Shown: positions 26,169-33,614 of the stretch, one piece after another
Position numbering within the stretch: position 1 is the first letter of the stretch
Layout: each line of letters begins with the position of its first letter
NCBI GenBank assembly: GCA_031400505.1
Contig: JANNPZ010000006.1
Span: 1-64,000, forward strand
Source: JAIYDJ01 sp031400505
GTDB taxonomy: Bacteria > Pseudomonadota > Alphaproteobacteria > Rhodobacterales > Rhodobacteraceae
Direction: 5' to 3'
Length of the DNA stretch: 64,000 bases
Made by a program: the position numbers and the translations under genes
The notes under the pieces: generated by a model
The model's input: the letters and a program-made list of their open reading frames with translations, nothing else
Database searches by the model: none
Told to the model about the DNA's origin: nothing

Positions 26169-27041
26169 TCAGGCCGCGCGGCGACGGATCGCGGCAAGTC
26201 CGCCCAAGGCAAAGACAAACAACAGGCCCGACGCCGGCAGCGGCACCGGCACCACATCCGTCAGGACGACGCGCCCATTCAGCGGCTGCACCTCGCGCGA
26301 GTTGCCATCGGGGAACCCGTCATCATTCAGATCCTCGTCGAACAACAAGATGAAGGCTTCGTACTGCTCTTCCGACACGGTGATCGGTGCTGCAAGGATC
26401 GTCCATGCGACAGGCTCGAAGAACGGCTCTTCCGGGTTCGTCCCGTTCGGTGCGGTCAGCGAGCCGGTATAGCGATACGACGACAGGTCGTCCGGAATCA
26501 GGGCCGAAAGATCGAAATTCGGTATGACGACATCCGAGACGCCGCTGGCAATGGCCGCAAGGGCATCGAAATAAGGCGCGAGCGCCTCGTTTTCTGCGCC
26601 GATGGTGATGATCTGACCCACGACCGCGAGCGCCCCGTCCAGAGACTGGTGCACCAGATGCAGTTCCATGTCAGCGCGATTGCCGTCGATTTCATGTTCG
26701 GCCGGTGCATGCAGATGGAATTGCAGCAGGTCATAGGAGATCCCGCCAATCGTCAACGTGCTTTCGACGCTTCCGACACCCGGCGCGTGAATCATGCCGC
26801 AGACCGGGCAGACATCCGCACGGATCGTGGCTTCCTCGTCCGGCGCGCCGGTGTCGACCAGGGTCAGCGTCACTGCGTTCGAATACGAGAAGATCAGATC
26901 GTCAAGGTCGGCCAGGACGGCGTCAGACGTGATGATGTCGATGGGTGACTGGTGTTCCGGCTCGACTGTCGTGGCCAGCGCCGGAAAGACGGCGAGAAAG
27001 GCACCGAAGGCCGTCCCGCAGAAGGTTGCATTGATGGACAT
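26169..27041 (-). CDS. exported alpha-carbonic anhydrase with VPLPA-CTERM sorting tail
   Basis: Hydrates CO2 to bicarbonate outside the cytoplasm. The 290-residue protein has a signal peptide (MSINATFCGTAFGAFLAVFPALA). It carries the family start 'HQSPIDI' and the three zinc His (His109, His111 in QFHLHAPAEHE; His128 in ELHLVH). The late motif 'NSREVQPLNGR' is also present. Unusual parts are Cys78-x2-Cys81 (CPVC) in an early insert and an acidic 'DEDLNDDGFPDG' loop. The C-terminus is VPLPASG (266-272), a hydrophobic helix, then IRRRAA. That is a VPLPA-CTERM signal, processed in the family by exosortase XrtD. The exosortase is not in the window. The start at 27041 is set by the signal peptide. 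Confidence 0.88.
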   Translation of the reverse strand: MSINATFCGTAFGAFLAVFPALATTVEPEHQSPIDIITSDAVLADLDDLIFSYSNAVTLTLVDTGAPDEEATIRADVCPVCGMIHAPGVGSVESTLTIGGISYDLLQFHLHAPAEHEIDGNRADMELHLVHQSLDGALAVVGQIITIGAENEALAPYFDALAAIASGVSDVVIPNFDLSALIPDDLSSYRYTGSLTAPNGTNPEEPFFEPVAWTILAAPITVSEEQYEAFILLFDEDLNDDGFPDGNSREVQPLNGRVVLTDVVPVPLPASGLLFVFALGGLAAIRRRAA

Positions 27042-27177
27042 GGAAGGCAGCTCCGCGTTCGTTTCGGGTGGCCGTTGTTGCAAACGGATGCGAAAGACTG
27101 CCAGCGTATGGGAACGGCTGTAAACGCGCACTGAGCGTATCGTTTGATCAGCAAACGCGCATTGCCGCGCAACGCGG

Positions 27178-28359
27178 TCACCGCGCCAGAAGCAGACGTT
27201 CCAACCCGTGAAAATGATAGACGTCGCCGTATCGGGGGGGCGCCGCGATGCGCAGCTGCGGAAGGCGGGCGAACAGGATCGGCAGGGCGATCTGCAACTC
27301 CAGCCGGGCGAGCGGGGCGCCGACGCAAAAGTGCAGGCCCGCGCCGAAGGTCGCGATCGGCTTGATCGCGCGCGCCGGATCGAATTGCGCAGGTGCGTCC
27401 CAGACCTGCGGATCGCGGTTTGCCGCAGCCAGCAGAAGGCCCACGCGGTCGCCACGCCGGAACGTGTGGCCCATCACATCGACATCTGCATAGGCCCACC
27501 GGGTGAACATGTGCAGCGCCGGGTCAAAGCGCAGGATTTCCTCGACAGTTTGCTCGATGGCGTCGGGCCGCAGGACCGCGCGCGGCTGAGCCGTCTGCAA
27601 AAGGGTATTCACGCCGTTGCCGATGGTGTGCACGGTCGCCTCATGGCCTGCGTTCAGCAGCAGGATGCAGGTGGAGATCAGCTCACTGGTGGTCAGCCGG
27701 TCGCCGTCTTCGGAGGCGGCGATCAGGTGGGTGATCAGATCGTCGGCGGGTTTTGCGCGACGTTGGTTGATGTAGTCGGTGAGGAACGCGGTGAAGGCCA
27801 GTGTGGCAGCCACAGCCCGGTCTTCGGTCGGGCGGTCGCGGTTGGCGCGGTACATGCCGACCATCGCGTTGGACCAATGCAACAGGTCGTCCGACATCTC
27901 TTCGGGCACACCCAGCAGGCGGGCAATGATGATCACCGGCAGCTTTTGCGCGAAATGCTTTAGCAGGTCGAAGTCGCCGGGTGGAAGGGTGTCGATCAGT
28001 TGATGCGACAGGGCAGCGATTTCGGGTTCCAGCGCCGCGATCCGCCGAGAGGTAAAGGCGCGCAGCACGAGGCTGCGCAGGCGGGTATGCCGGGGCGGCT
28101 CCAACTCCAGCATCGAATGCGCCTCGACCGCGTAGAAGGGGGCCACATGCTCTGGGATGGCGTCTGAGAATTCGGGCGGGGCCTCGCGGCCAAAGCGGCG
28201 GTCACGGAAGATCGCGTTGACCGCCGCCGCACGCGGGGTGAAGGGCAGGTTATAGTCGGTCCAGTGAAAGAACGGGCCGTGGCCGCGGGCCAGTTCGTAG
28301 AACGGATAGGGGTTCTGCACGAAGCCAGGGTCGGTTGGGGATTGGCTGAGGTGGATCAA
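27178..28359 (-). CDS. cytochrome P450, TTG start coupled to upstream exporter gene
   Basis: A soluble bacterial class P450 of 393 residues. The I-helix is LLLNAGHEAT (AGHEAT in place of A/G-G-x-D/E-T), the K-helix ExxR is EEILR, and the heme ligand is Cys345 in FGAGLHFCVGAPLARLE. The frame is open far upstream over the EamA gene, but that part is not P450-like. 'LIHLSQSPTDPGFVQNPYPFYELAR' is the natural N-terminus, and its TTG (28357-28359) overlaps the exporter stop as TTGA. The substrate is unknown. No ferredoxin or ferredoxin reductase is adjacent; fpr at 20752 is in the same region. Confidence 0.9.
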   Translation of the reverse strand: MIHLSQSPTDPGFVQNPYPFYELARGHGPFFHWTDYNLPFTPRAAAVNAIFRDRRFGREAPPEFSDAIPEHVAPFYAVEAHSMLELEPPRHTRLRSLVLRAFTSRRIAALEPEIAALSHQLIDTLPPGDFDLLKHFAQKLPVIIIARLLGVPEEMSDDLLHWSNAMVGMYRANRDRPTEDRAVAATLAFTAFLTDYINQRRAKPADDLITHLIAASEDGDRLTTSELISTCILLLNAGHEATVHTIGNGVNTLLQTAQPRAVLRPDAIEQTVEEILRFDPALHMFTRWAYADVDVMGHTFRRGDRVGLLLAAANRDPQVWDAPAQFDPARAIKPIATFGAGLHFCVGAPLARLELQIALPILFARLPQLRIAAPPRYGDVYHFHGLERLLLAR

Positions 28360-29270
28360 CGGGCAGCCCGCCACAGCACGCCTTGGGCGATCATCACGCC
28401 CAAAACGACGACGGCAGCCCCGAAGGTTTGCAGCCAGCTCCAGTCCGCCCCCAGCGCGAAGGCCATGATCATCACATAGAACGGCACCGCGTTCATGTGC
28501 AGGCTGGCCGTCCCGATACCGAGGCGTTCGACCGACATGATCCACAGGATCTGGCTCAGTGCCAGCGAGCCTATGCCAAAAAGCGCCAGCGCCCCCAGTT
28601 CCGGCCAGCCGAGGGCCGCCCATTGCACCGGTGCGCCGCCTGCCAGTGTCCAGACGATCGTCAGCACCGCCATCACCACGAAAGCCCCGGTCACGGTGAT
28701 CGTGGTGCGCCCCAGCGGGGTGAGGTCGGCAAACTGCGTGACTGTCGCACGCGACCCCCATGTGAAGGCGGCGGTCGAGCAGAAGGCCGCCAGCGCGCCA
28801 AGGCCGAGGTTCAACGAAAATCCGCCCTGCGCGAGCGCGATCATGCCACCCGCCAGGCTGAGCAGCAGGCCGATGATCAGCGCACCGGTGATCCGGCGGC
28901 CGTCCAGCAGCACCTCGAGCCCGATGCCGACGATCGGCATGGTGGCCGTGATGATCGAGACGGTGACCGCATCCGTGTAGGACTGCCCGATCACCAGAAG
29001 AACCGCCCCCAGACCGATGCAGATACCGCCGACCACGATGCCACGCAGCCAGTTGGCGCGGCGGATCGGACCGGTACCTTCGACCAGCACCCAGATCAGC
29101 AGCAGAACCGACGCGGCAAGCCCGGTGCGCATCGCCGTCAGGGCAATCGGCGGGATCAACGGAATAATCAGATCTGCCGCAGGCAGGCCTGCGGCCCAAA
29201 CGACCATCGAGGCCACGCAGATCAGATTGGCGGTCGCAAGGCTGCGGCGCAGGGTAGGTGCGGTTGTCAT
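28356..29270 (-). CDS. DMT-superfamily (EamA) transporter
   Basis: The 304-residue protein has about ten hydrophobic helices in two EamA repeats ('LLIWVLVEGTGPIRRANWLRGIVVGGICIGLGAVLLVIGQSYTDAVTVSIITATMPIVGIGLEVL' in repeat 1; 'WALGWPELGALALFGIGSLALSQILWIMSVERLG'-type sequence in repeat 2). The family exports or imports small metabolites, and the substrate cannot be read from sequence. The ATG at 29270 is preferred over the GTG at 29276. Its stop overlaps the P450 start by 4 bp, linking the two functionally; export of the P450 product or supply of its substrate is a reasonable guess. Confidence 0.85.
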   Translation of the reverse strand: MTTAPTLRRSLATANLICVASMVVWAAGLPAADLIIPLIPPIALTAMRTGLAASVLLLIWVLVEGTGPIRRANWLRGIVVGGICIGLGAVLLVIGQSYTDAVTVSIITATMPIVGIGLEVLLDGRRITGALIIGLLLSLAGGMIALAQGGFSLNLGLGALAAFCSTAAFTWGSRATVTQFADLTPLGRTTITVTGAFVVMAVLTIVWTLAGGAPVQWAALGWPELGALALFGIGSLALSQILWIMSVERLGIGTASLHMNAVPFYVMIMAFALGADWSWLQTFGAAVVVLGVMIAQGVLWRAAR

Positions 29271-29330
29271 GTTCACAGCCTATGAAAAAGCGGCAAGCGG
29301 CGCAGGCCTGTCACCGACAGCCAAGCAGCG

Positions 29331-30074
29331 TCAGGCGGCGGAAAGGGCCGCAACGATCGCCCCGAAATCGGCGGCCTTCAGACTTGCACCACCAACCAGC
29401 GCGCCATCGACATGGGACAGGGCGAAAATCTCGGTCGCATTCGACGGTTTGACCGACCCGCCATAAAGCAGGCGCATGCCGTTGGCCCCGGCGCCAAAGC
29501 GGGCGATCAATCGGGCGCGCAAAAAGGCGTGGACCTCGGCAATCTCGGGCAGCGACGGAGTACGACCGGTGCCGATGGCCCAGATCGGCTCGTAGGCGAT
29601 CACCAGATTTTCTGCTGTAGAACCTTCCGGGACCGACCCGGCCAGTTGGCGACCGATCACGTCCAGCGTGGCACCTGCGTCGCGCTGGCCTTCGCTCTCG
29701 CCCAGGCAGACTATGGCGACAAGGCCGGCGCCCTGCGCCGCCTGCGCCTTGGCCATCACCTGCGCATCCGTCTCGGCATGATCGGCGCGCCGTTCGGAGT
29801 GACCCAGGATCACGTAAGCGGCACCCGCATCCTTCAGCATCGCCGCAGACACGTCACCGGTATGCGCGCCCGAAGCCGCCGCGTGGCAATCCTGCCCGCC
29901 AAGCTGCAAAGCGGTGCCCCGGGCCGCTGCCGCCATCGGGGCCAGCAACGTGGCAGGCGGGCACAACAGCATGTCGCAAGCTGGTGCAGGGTTTGCCGCG
30001 CACAGCGTTGCCACTTCCGACAGCGCGCCAAAGAGCCCGTTCATCTTCCAGTTTCCGGCGGCAAGTTTGCGCAT
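29331..30074 (-). CDS. tpiA: triosephosphate isomerase
   Basis: Interconverts DHAP and glyceraldehyde-3-phosphate. The 247-residue TIM barrel has AAGNWKMNG at the N-terminus (Lys catalytic), VILGHSERR (catalytic His), and 'AYEPIWAIGTGRTP' with the catalytic Glu and the mobile loop. 'LYGGSVKPSN' is the phosphate loop. The start at 30074 (MRKLAAGNWKMN) is chosen over a TTG four codons upstream. It lies between the EamA gene and the A-type Fe-S carrier, all on the minus strand. Confidence 0.95.
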   Translation of the reverse strand: MRKLAAGNWKMNGLFGALSEVATLCAANPAPACDMLLCPPATLLAPMAAAARGTALQLGGQDCHAAASGAHTGDVSAAMLKDAGAAYVILGHSERRADHAETDAQVMAKAQAAQGAGLVAIVCLGESEGQRDAGATLDVIGRQLAGSVPEGSTAENLVIAYEPIWAIGTGRTPSLPEIAEVHAFLRARLIARFGAGANGMRLLYGGSVKPSNATEIFALSHVDGALVGGASLKAADFGAIVAALSAA

Positions 30075-30131
30075 GCTGTTCCCCAATCATCCACCCTTGC
30101 GATACCGCATGGCGCGGAAAAGGGAAAGCGG

Positions 30132-30491
30132 TCAGGGCGCAGGCTGGTCCTTGAACTTGATCGACTCACCGCAGCCGCAAGCCTCTGCCACGTTCGGATT
30201 GCGAAACTTGAACCCCGCATGCAGCAGGTCGGTTTCATAGTCGATCTCGGTGCCGATCAAAAACAACTGCGCCATCGGCGCGATCAGAACGCGGGCCCCG
30301 TCCTGCTCGACCACTTCGTCATGCGGGTTCACCTCGGCCACGTAATCCATCGTGTATTCCATGCCCGCGCAACCGCCCTTCTTGACGCCGATGCGCAAGC
30401 CCTGCGTGCCCTGCTTTGCCATCAGCCGCGCGATCTGTTGCGCTGCATTGGGGGTCAGGGTGACGGCGGCTTTGCCGGGAATGCCGAACAT
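30132..30491 (-). CDS. A-type iron-sulfur cluster carrier (SufA/IscA/ErpA family)
   Basis: A 119-residue HesB-like domain protein with the three conserved Cys: GGCAG in 'RIGVKKGGCAGMEYTMDY' and CGCG in 'NPNVAEACGCGESI'. These bind Fe or an Fe-S cluster for transfer to apoproteins. AAGGAG precedes the ATG at 30491. It is downstream of the MIP18-type gene (54 bp), a pairing typical of SUF loci, so SufA is the best guess. sufBCDS are not in the window but could lie elsewhere. Confidence 0.9.
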   Translation of the reverse strand: MFGIPGKAAVTLTPNAAQQIARLMAKQGTQGLRIGVKKGGCAGMEYTMDYVAEVNPHDEVVEQDGARVLIAPMAQLFLIGTEIDYETDLLHAGFKFRNPNVAEACGCGESIKFKDQPAP

Positions 30492-30545
30492 TGGAACGCT
30501 CCTTGGTTGGTCACAAGATGGGCACGCGCCGCCCTGCCTGCAAGA

Positions 30546-30908
30546 TCACATGAAACCAAGCTCCAGCTTGGCCTCGTCGGACATCATCTCCATCCCCCAG
30601 GGTGGATCGAACGTCATAGCGACATTGACCTGCTTGACCCCGGCCAGCGGCTCGATTGCGTCCGACACCCAGCCCGGCATCTCGCCTGCAACGGGGCAAC
30701 CGGGGGCCGTCAGGGTCATCATGATGTCAACCTCGTTTTCCTTGCTGATTTCAACGGTGTAGACCAGCCCCAGGTCAAAAATGTTAACCGGAATCTCCGG
30801 GTCATAGACCGTGCGACAAGCCTCGACGACCTGATCATATAGCGGATGGTTCGTCGTGGACGGCCGGATCAGCGGCGTACCTTCGATCTTGTCCTGCGGT
30901 TCAATCAT
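30546..30908 (-). CDS. SUF-associated MIP18/DUF59 Fe-S assembly protein (SufT-like)
   Basis: The 120-residue protein with 'EACRTVYDPEIPVNIFDLGLVYTVEISKENEVDIMMTLTAPGCPVAGEMPGWVSDAI' shows the DUF59 core DPEIPVNIxDLGLVY and the conserved TAPGCP Cys. It ends 'VAMTFDPPWGMEMMSDEAKLELGFM', as in SUF-system assembly proteins. It supports Fe-S protein maturation. The start at 30908 has GGAAG about 8 nt upstream; the longer frame from 30935 lacks family support. Same strand as the A-type carrier gene. Confidence 0.9.
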   Translation of the reverse strand: MIEPQDKIEGTPLIRPSTTNHPLYDQVVEACRTVYDPEIPVNIFDLGLVYTVEISKENEVDIMMTLTAPGCPVAGEMPGWVSDAIEPLAGVKQVNVAMTFDPPWGMEMMSDEAKLELGFM

Positions 30909-30979
30909 TGCCAGCTTCCACAAGTTGTTGACCAATTATATAGGGAATACCACTGCAAAGGTCCAGTCATCGCATCGCG

Positions 30980-31921
30980 TCACAACAGTTTTCGGTCCAG
31001 GCCGCTGCGGATCAAGGCAAAGGTTACTGCAAGCGAGCCCAGAACCGCCACGCCAAAGATCCACAACTTTGGCCATTCGGTCAGCCTGAAACCGGCAACG
31101 CAAAACGCAACATGGATGAAAAACAACCCGTTGGCATAGGTGCCGAGCGTGCGAGAGGGGCTTTTCGCCTTGAACTTCAATGCAAACAGAAAAAGAGCAG
31201 GGCTCGCCAATCCAAGCATCAGCAGATTGTCGTGATTGGCAAGTTCGGTCGCATGGTTTCCCAAAAACCAGCCCTCAGCCACCAGCATCGCAAGCGCAGA
31301 CGCCGCGATGATTGCCAGGGCCTGCACGCTGAACCGCTGCTCCAGACGGCTGCGCCGGATCAGCATTCCGGCAAGGAAAAACGGCAATCCAAGGAACAGC
31401 CCGTTGCGGTGCAGGACGGTCATGTCACCAAAAACCAGTTGCGATGGATGCAGCAGATCGAACGCCAGACCATAGACCAGTCCTACCCCGGTCAGAAAGC
31501 TGGCAGCCATCGCCGCGAGTTGCCGCGAGACCGGCCAACCTTGCATCACCGCCCCCAAGGCCGCCGCGAGAGCAAGTGCTGGCAAATACCACAGATGCCA
31601 CCAGCCCATCCCCAGAAACCGGACCAGTTGCCAGACCTCGGGGTTTGACAGGGCCCAGGACCAGGCGGGCAGGTACAGCACTGTCCAGATTGCGAAAAGC
31701 CGCAGCAGCCGCGCGACATAGATCCGCGTGCCACCTTGGCGGGCTATGGTTTCGAAGAAATATCCGTTTATCAAGAAGAAAACCGGGACCGCGACCCGTG
31801 CAAGGGCGCCGTGCAGAAACGCGCCATCCTCTGGCAGCCCGTCAAGAGGGTTCACGTGGATCGCGACCACGCAAATCGCCATGGCGATCTTCAGGAGATC
31901 AATTGAAAGCTTGCGATCCAT
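30980..31921 (-). CDS. acyltransferase 3 family membrane protein
   Basis: A 313-residue polytopic protein (about ten helices) starting 'MDRKLSIDLLKIAMAICVVAIHVNPLDGLPEDGAFLHGALARVAVPVFFLINGYFF'. It carries the conserved catalytic-type His in the first helix and the R-x-PVFFFISGYF-like motif of the AT3 (OafA/NodX/OpgC-like) family. Members O-acylate surface glycans or lipids; the substrate here is unknown. No adjacent glycan cluster is present; ssb lies 55 bp upstream on the same strand. ATG at 31921. Confidence 0.82.
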   Translation of the reverse strand: MDRKLSIDLLKIAMAICVVAIHVNPLDGLPEDGAFLHGALARVAVPVFFLINGYFFETIARQGGTRIYVARLLRLFAIWTVLYLPAWSWALSNPEVWQLVRFLGMGWWHLWYLPALALAAALGAVMQGWPVSRQLAAMAASFLTGVGLVYGLAFDLLHPSQLVFGDMTVLHRNGLFLGLPFFLAGMLIRRSRLEQRFSVQALAIIAASALAMLVAEGWFLGNHATELANHDNLLMLGLASPALFLFALKFKAKSPSRTLGTYANGLFFIHVAFCVAGFRLTEWPKLWIFGVAVLGSLAVTFALIRSGLDRKLL

Positions 31922-31976
31922 GGGTCCACCGCAGTCGCATATGGCTCAGCGGCCGCGCTGCCCTTATGCCCTTGGG

Positions 31977-32513
31977 TCAGAATGGAATTTCATCGTCAAG
32001 GTCAGGGCGTGACTGCGATGCGCCGCCAGAGAACCCACCCGAACTTCGGCCCGCGCCAGACCCCGATGCGGCACCCCCGAAATTCCCGCCGCCCTGATAG
32101 TCTTCGGGGCCGCCGCGGTCTTCATAGCCGCCGCCCGCCCCCCCACCGGATCCACCGCCATCGCGCCCGCCAAGCAGGGTCATTTCGCCGCGATATGGCC
32201 GAAGCACGACTTCGGTAGAGTATCTGTCCGCCCCCGACTGATCCTGCCATTTGCGGGTTTCCAACTGGCCTTCGATGTAGACGGTAGAGCCTTTGCGCAG
32301 ATATTGCTCTGCGATCTTGCAAAGGCCCTCGTTGAAAATCGCAACCGAATGCCATTCGGTACGCTCTTTCTTCTCGCCGCTTTGCTTGTCGCGCCAGCTT
32401 TCCGATGTTGCTATGCGAAGGTTCACCACCTTGCCACCGTTTGGAAATGTCCGCACCTCGGGATCGCGACCGAGATTGCCTACGATGATGACCTTGTTGA
32501 CCGACCCCGCCAT
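31977..32513 (-). CDS. ssb: single-stranded DNA-binding protein
   Basis: The 178-residue protein has an OB fold ('MAGSVNKVIIVGNLGRDPEVRTFPNGGKVVNLRIATSESW' through 'TVYIEGQLETRKWQDQSG'). A Gly/Ser-rich flexible linker follows, and the acidic C-terminal tip DLDDEIPF recruits repair and replication proteins. The ATG at 32513 is preferred over a TTG six codons upstream. The promoter region contains a one-mismatch alphaproteobacterial SOS-type motif 21 bp upstream. Confidence 0.95.
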   Translation of the reverse strand: MAGSVNKVIIVGNLGRDPEVRTFPNGGKVVNLRIATSESWRDKQSGEKKERTEWHSVAIFNEGLCKIAEQYLRKGSTVYIEGQLETRKWQDQSGADRYSTEVVLRPYRGEMTLLGGRDGGGSGGGAGGGYEDRGGPEDYQGGGNFGGAASGSGAGRSSGGFSGGASQSRPDLDDEIPF

Positions 32514-32927
32514 GCAACTCTCCCGATTCAAGTGTTTCCGGCAGGTTCGCCGTTTCTGGTTAACAAAAAGTCTATACTGCCCGGGTCACCGCTCTGCAAC
32601 CGTTGCTACCCGGCTTCCGCAGTCTGGTATTGCGGTGGGGCGTTTGACCATTTTCCAGATTGCGGTCCTTGAAAGCCGGTAGCTTCGCCAACTCAGCCAA
32701 ACCCTTGCGGCGCGGGTGCAATCTGGCTGATCTGCGACCTGATCGGCTGAACATCTGCAGGTCGGGCAGACGTCGTGGCTTCGGTCAACCCCGGTCTGGC
32801 GCATCTGCGAGACATCGCAAAAGCGCGCCGGCTGGTTCTTGCGAGCTTTGTGACCGCACAAAAGCACGGGCTGGAAATCCATGAAAAACTGCCTATGCTT
32901 CACAGGCGGTTAAGGAATTGGTGGCAT
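32514..32927. other. 414-bp divergent intergenic region, ssb / lytic transglycosylase
   Basis: No supported gene lies here; short open frames in both strands lack homology and ribosome sites. The ssb-proximal side holds AT-rich sequence around 32552-32575 (GTTAACAAAAAG, TATAC) and the SOS-like motif. The other side runs into the AAGGA ribosome site of the transglycosylase. Nothing else is recognised. Confidence 0.6.
32534..32548. promoter_or_regulatory. SOS-box-like motif upstream of ssb (GTTT-N7-GTTC)
   Basis: GTTT (32534-32537), seven bases, then GTTC (32545-32548) matches the alphaproteobacterial LexA operator GTTC-N7-GTTC with one mismatch, 21 bp upstream of the ssb ATG. It is a plausible but unproven LexA site; a one-mismatch hit can arise by chance. 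Confidence 0.3.
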
Positions 32928-33533
32928 ATGCGGGTTGGTCAGAAACTGGTTGCTTGCGGCGCAGGTCTGGGGCTTCTGGTCCTGATGCCTTGCCTGGTTC
33001 TGGCAGAAGGGCTGGTCTTGTCGGGGTCAAGCAAAAGCCGGGATGGTCTGTTCAAATCCCAGACCAGACTGCTGGATGGGCGACTGGCCACGCAGTACGA
33101 CTATTCAGAGCGTTTGAAGCCAAAGACTGAAAAGACCGAATCCGACCCTGGTGTACGTTTTCGTGGCAGCTACAAGGGTGAATACCTGGAAGTGGCAAAG
33201 ACCGCAGCCCGCAAACACGGGATTCCCGAAGACTTGTTCTTGCGACTCGTGCAGCAGGAATCTGGTTGGAACCCCGATGCCGTGTCGTCCAAGGGTGCGA
33301 CGGGGTTGGCACAATTGATGCCTGCAACGGCTGCGACACTCGGCGTGGACCCGACCGACCCACGTGAGAATCTGGAAGGCGGCGCGCGTTATCTGCGCCA
33401 GATGTATGACAAGTTCGGCTCGTGGCGGCTGGCGTTGGCCGCCTACAATGCAGGACCAGCGGCGGTTGAAAAGCACGACGGAATTCCGCCCTATGCGGAA
33501 ACCGAAAACTATGTGGTCGCCATTCTGGGCTGA
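32928..33533 (+). CDS. small lytic transglycosylase (SLT domain)
   Basis: A 201-residue periplasmic murein lytic transglycosylase. It has a signal peptide (MRVGQKLVACGAGLGLLVLMPCLVLAE) and a linker rich in Lys/Glu. The SLT domain is 'AARKHGIPEDLFLRLVQQESGWNPDAVSSKGATGLAQLMPATAATLG', with the catalytic Glu in QQES, and 'GARYLRQMYDKFGSWRLALAAYNAGPAAV' follows. It cleaves glycan strands between MurNAc and GlcNAc. AAGGA lies 11 nt before the ATG at 32928; the open frame extends to 32775 without a better start. It stands alone, convergent with the ABC ATPase gene. Confidence 0.9.
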   Translation: MRVGQKLVACGAGLGLLVLMPCLVLAEGLVLSGSSKSRDGLFKSQTRLLDGRLATQYDYSERLKPKTEKTESDPGVRFRGSYKGEYLEVAKTAARKHGIPEDLFLRLVQQESGWNPDAVSSKGATGLAQLMPATAATLGVDPTDPRENLEGGARYLRQMYDKFGSWRLALAAYNAGPAAVEKHDGIPPYAETENYVVAILG

Positions 33534-33614
33534 CTTGCCGATTGCCGACGCGATCATCTGTCCCCCAGCACAGTCGCGGTGCAGAATGACTGCACCGCGG
33601 TTGCAGCCAAGATG

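Noticed and set aside
28360..29199. N-terminal extension of the P450 frame over the exporter gene
   Set aside because: The extra 280 codons are antiparallel-free but off-frame translation of the EamA gene; the P450 N-terminus is recognisable at 28359.
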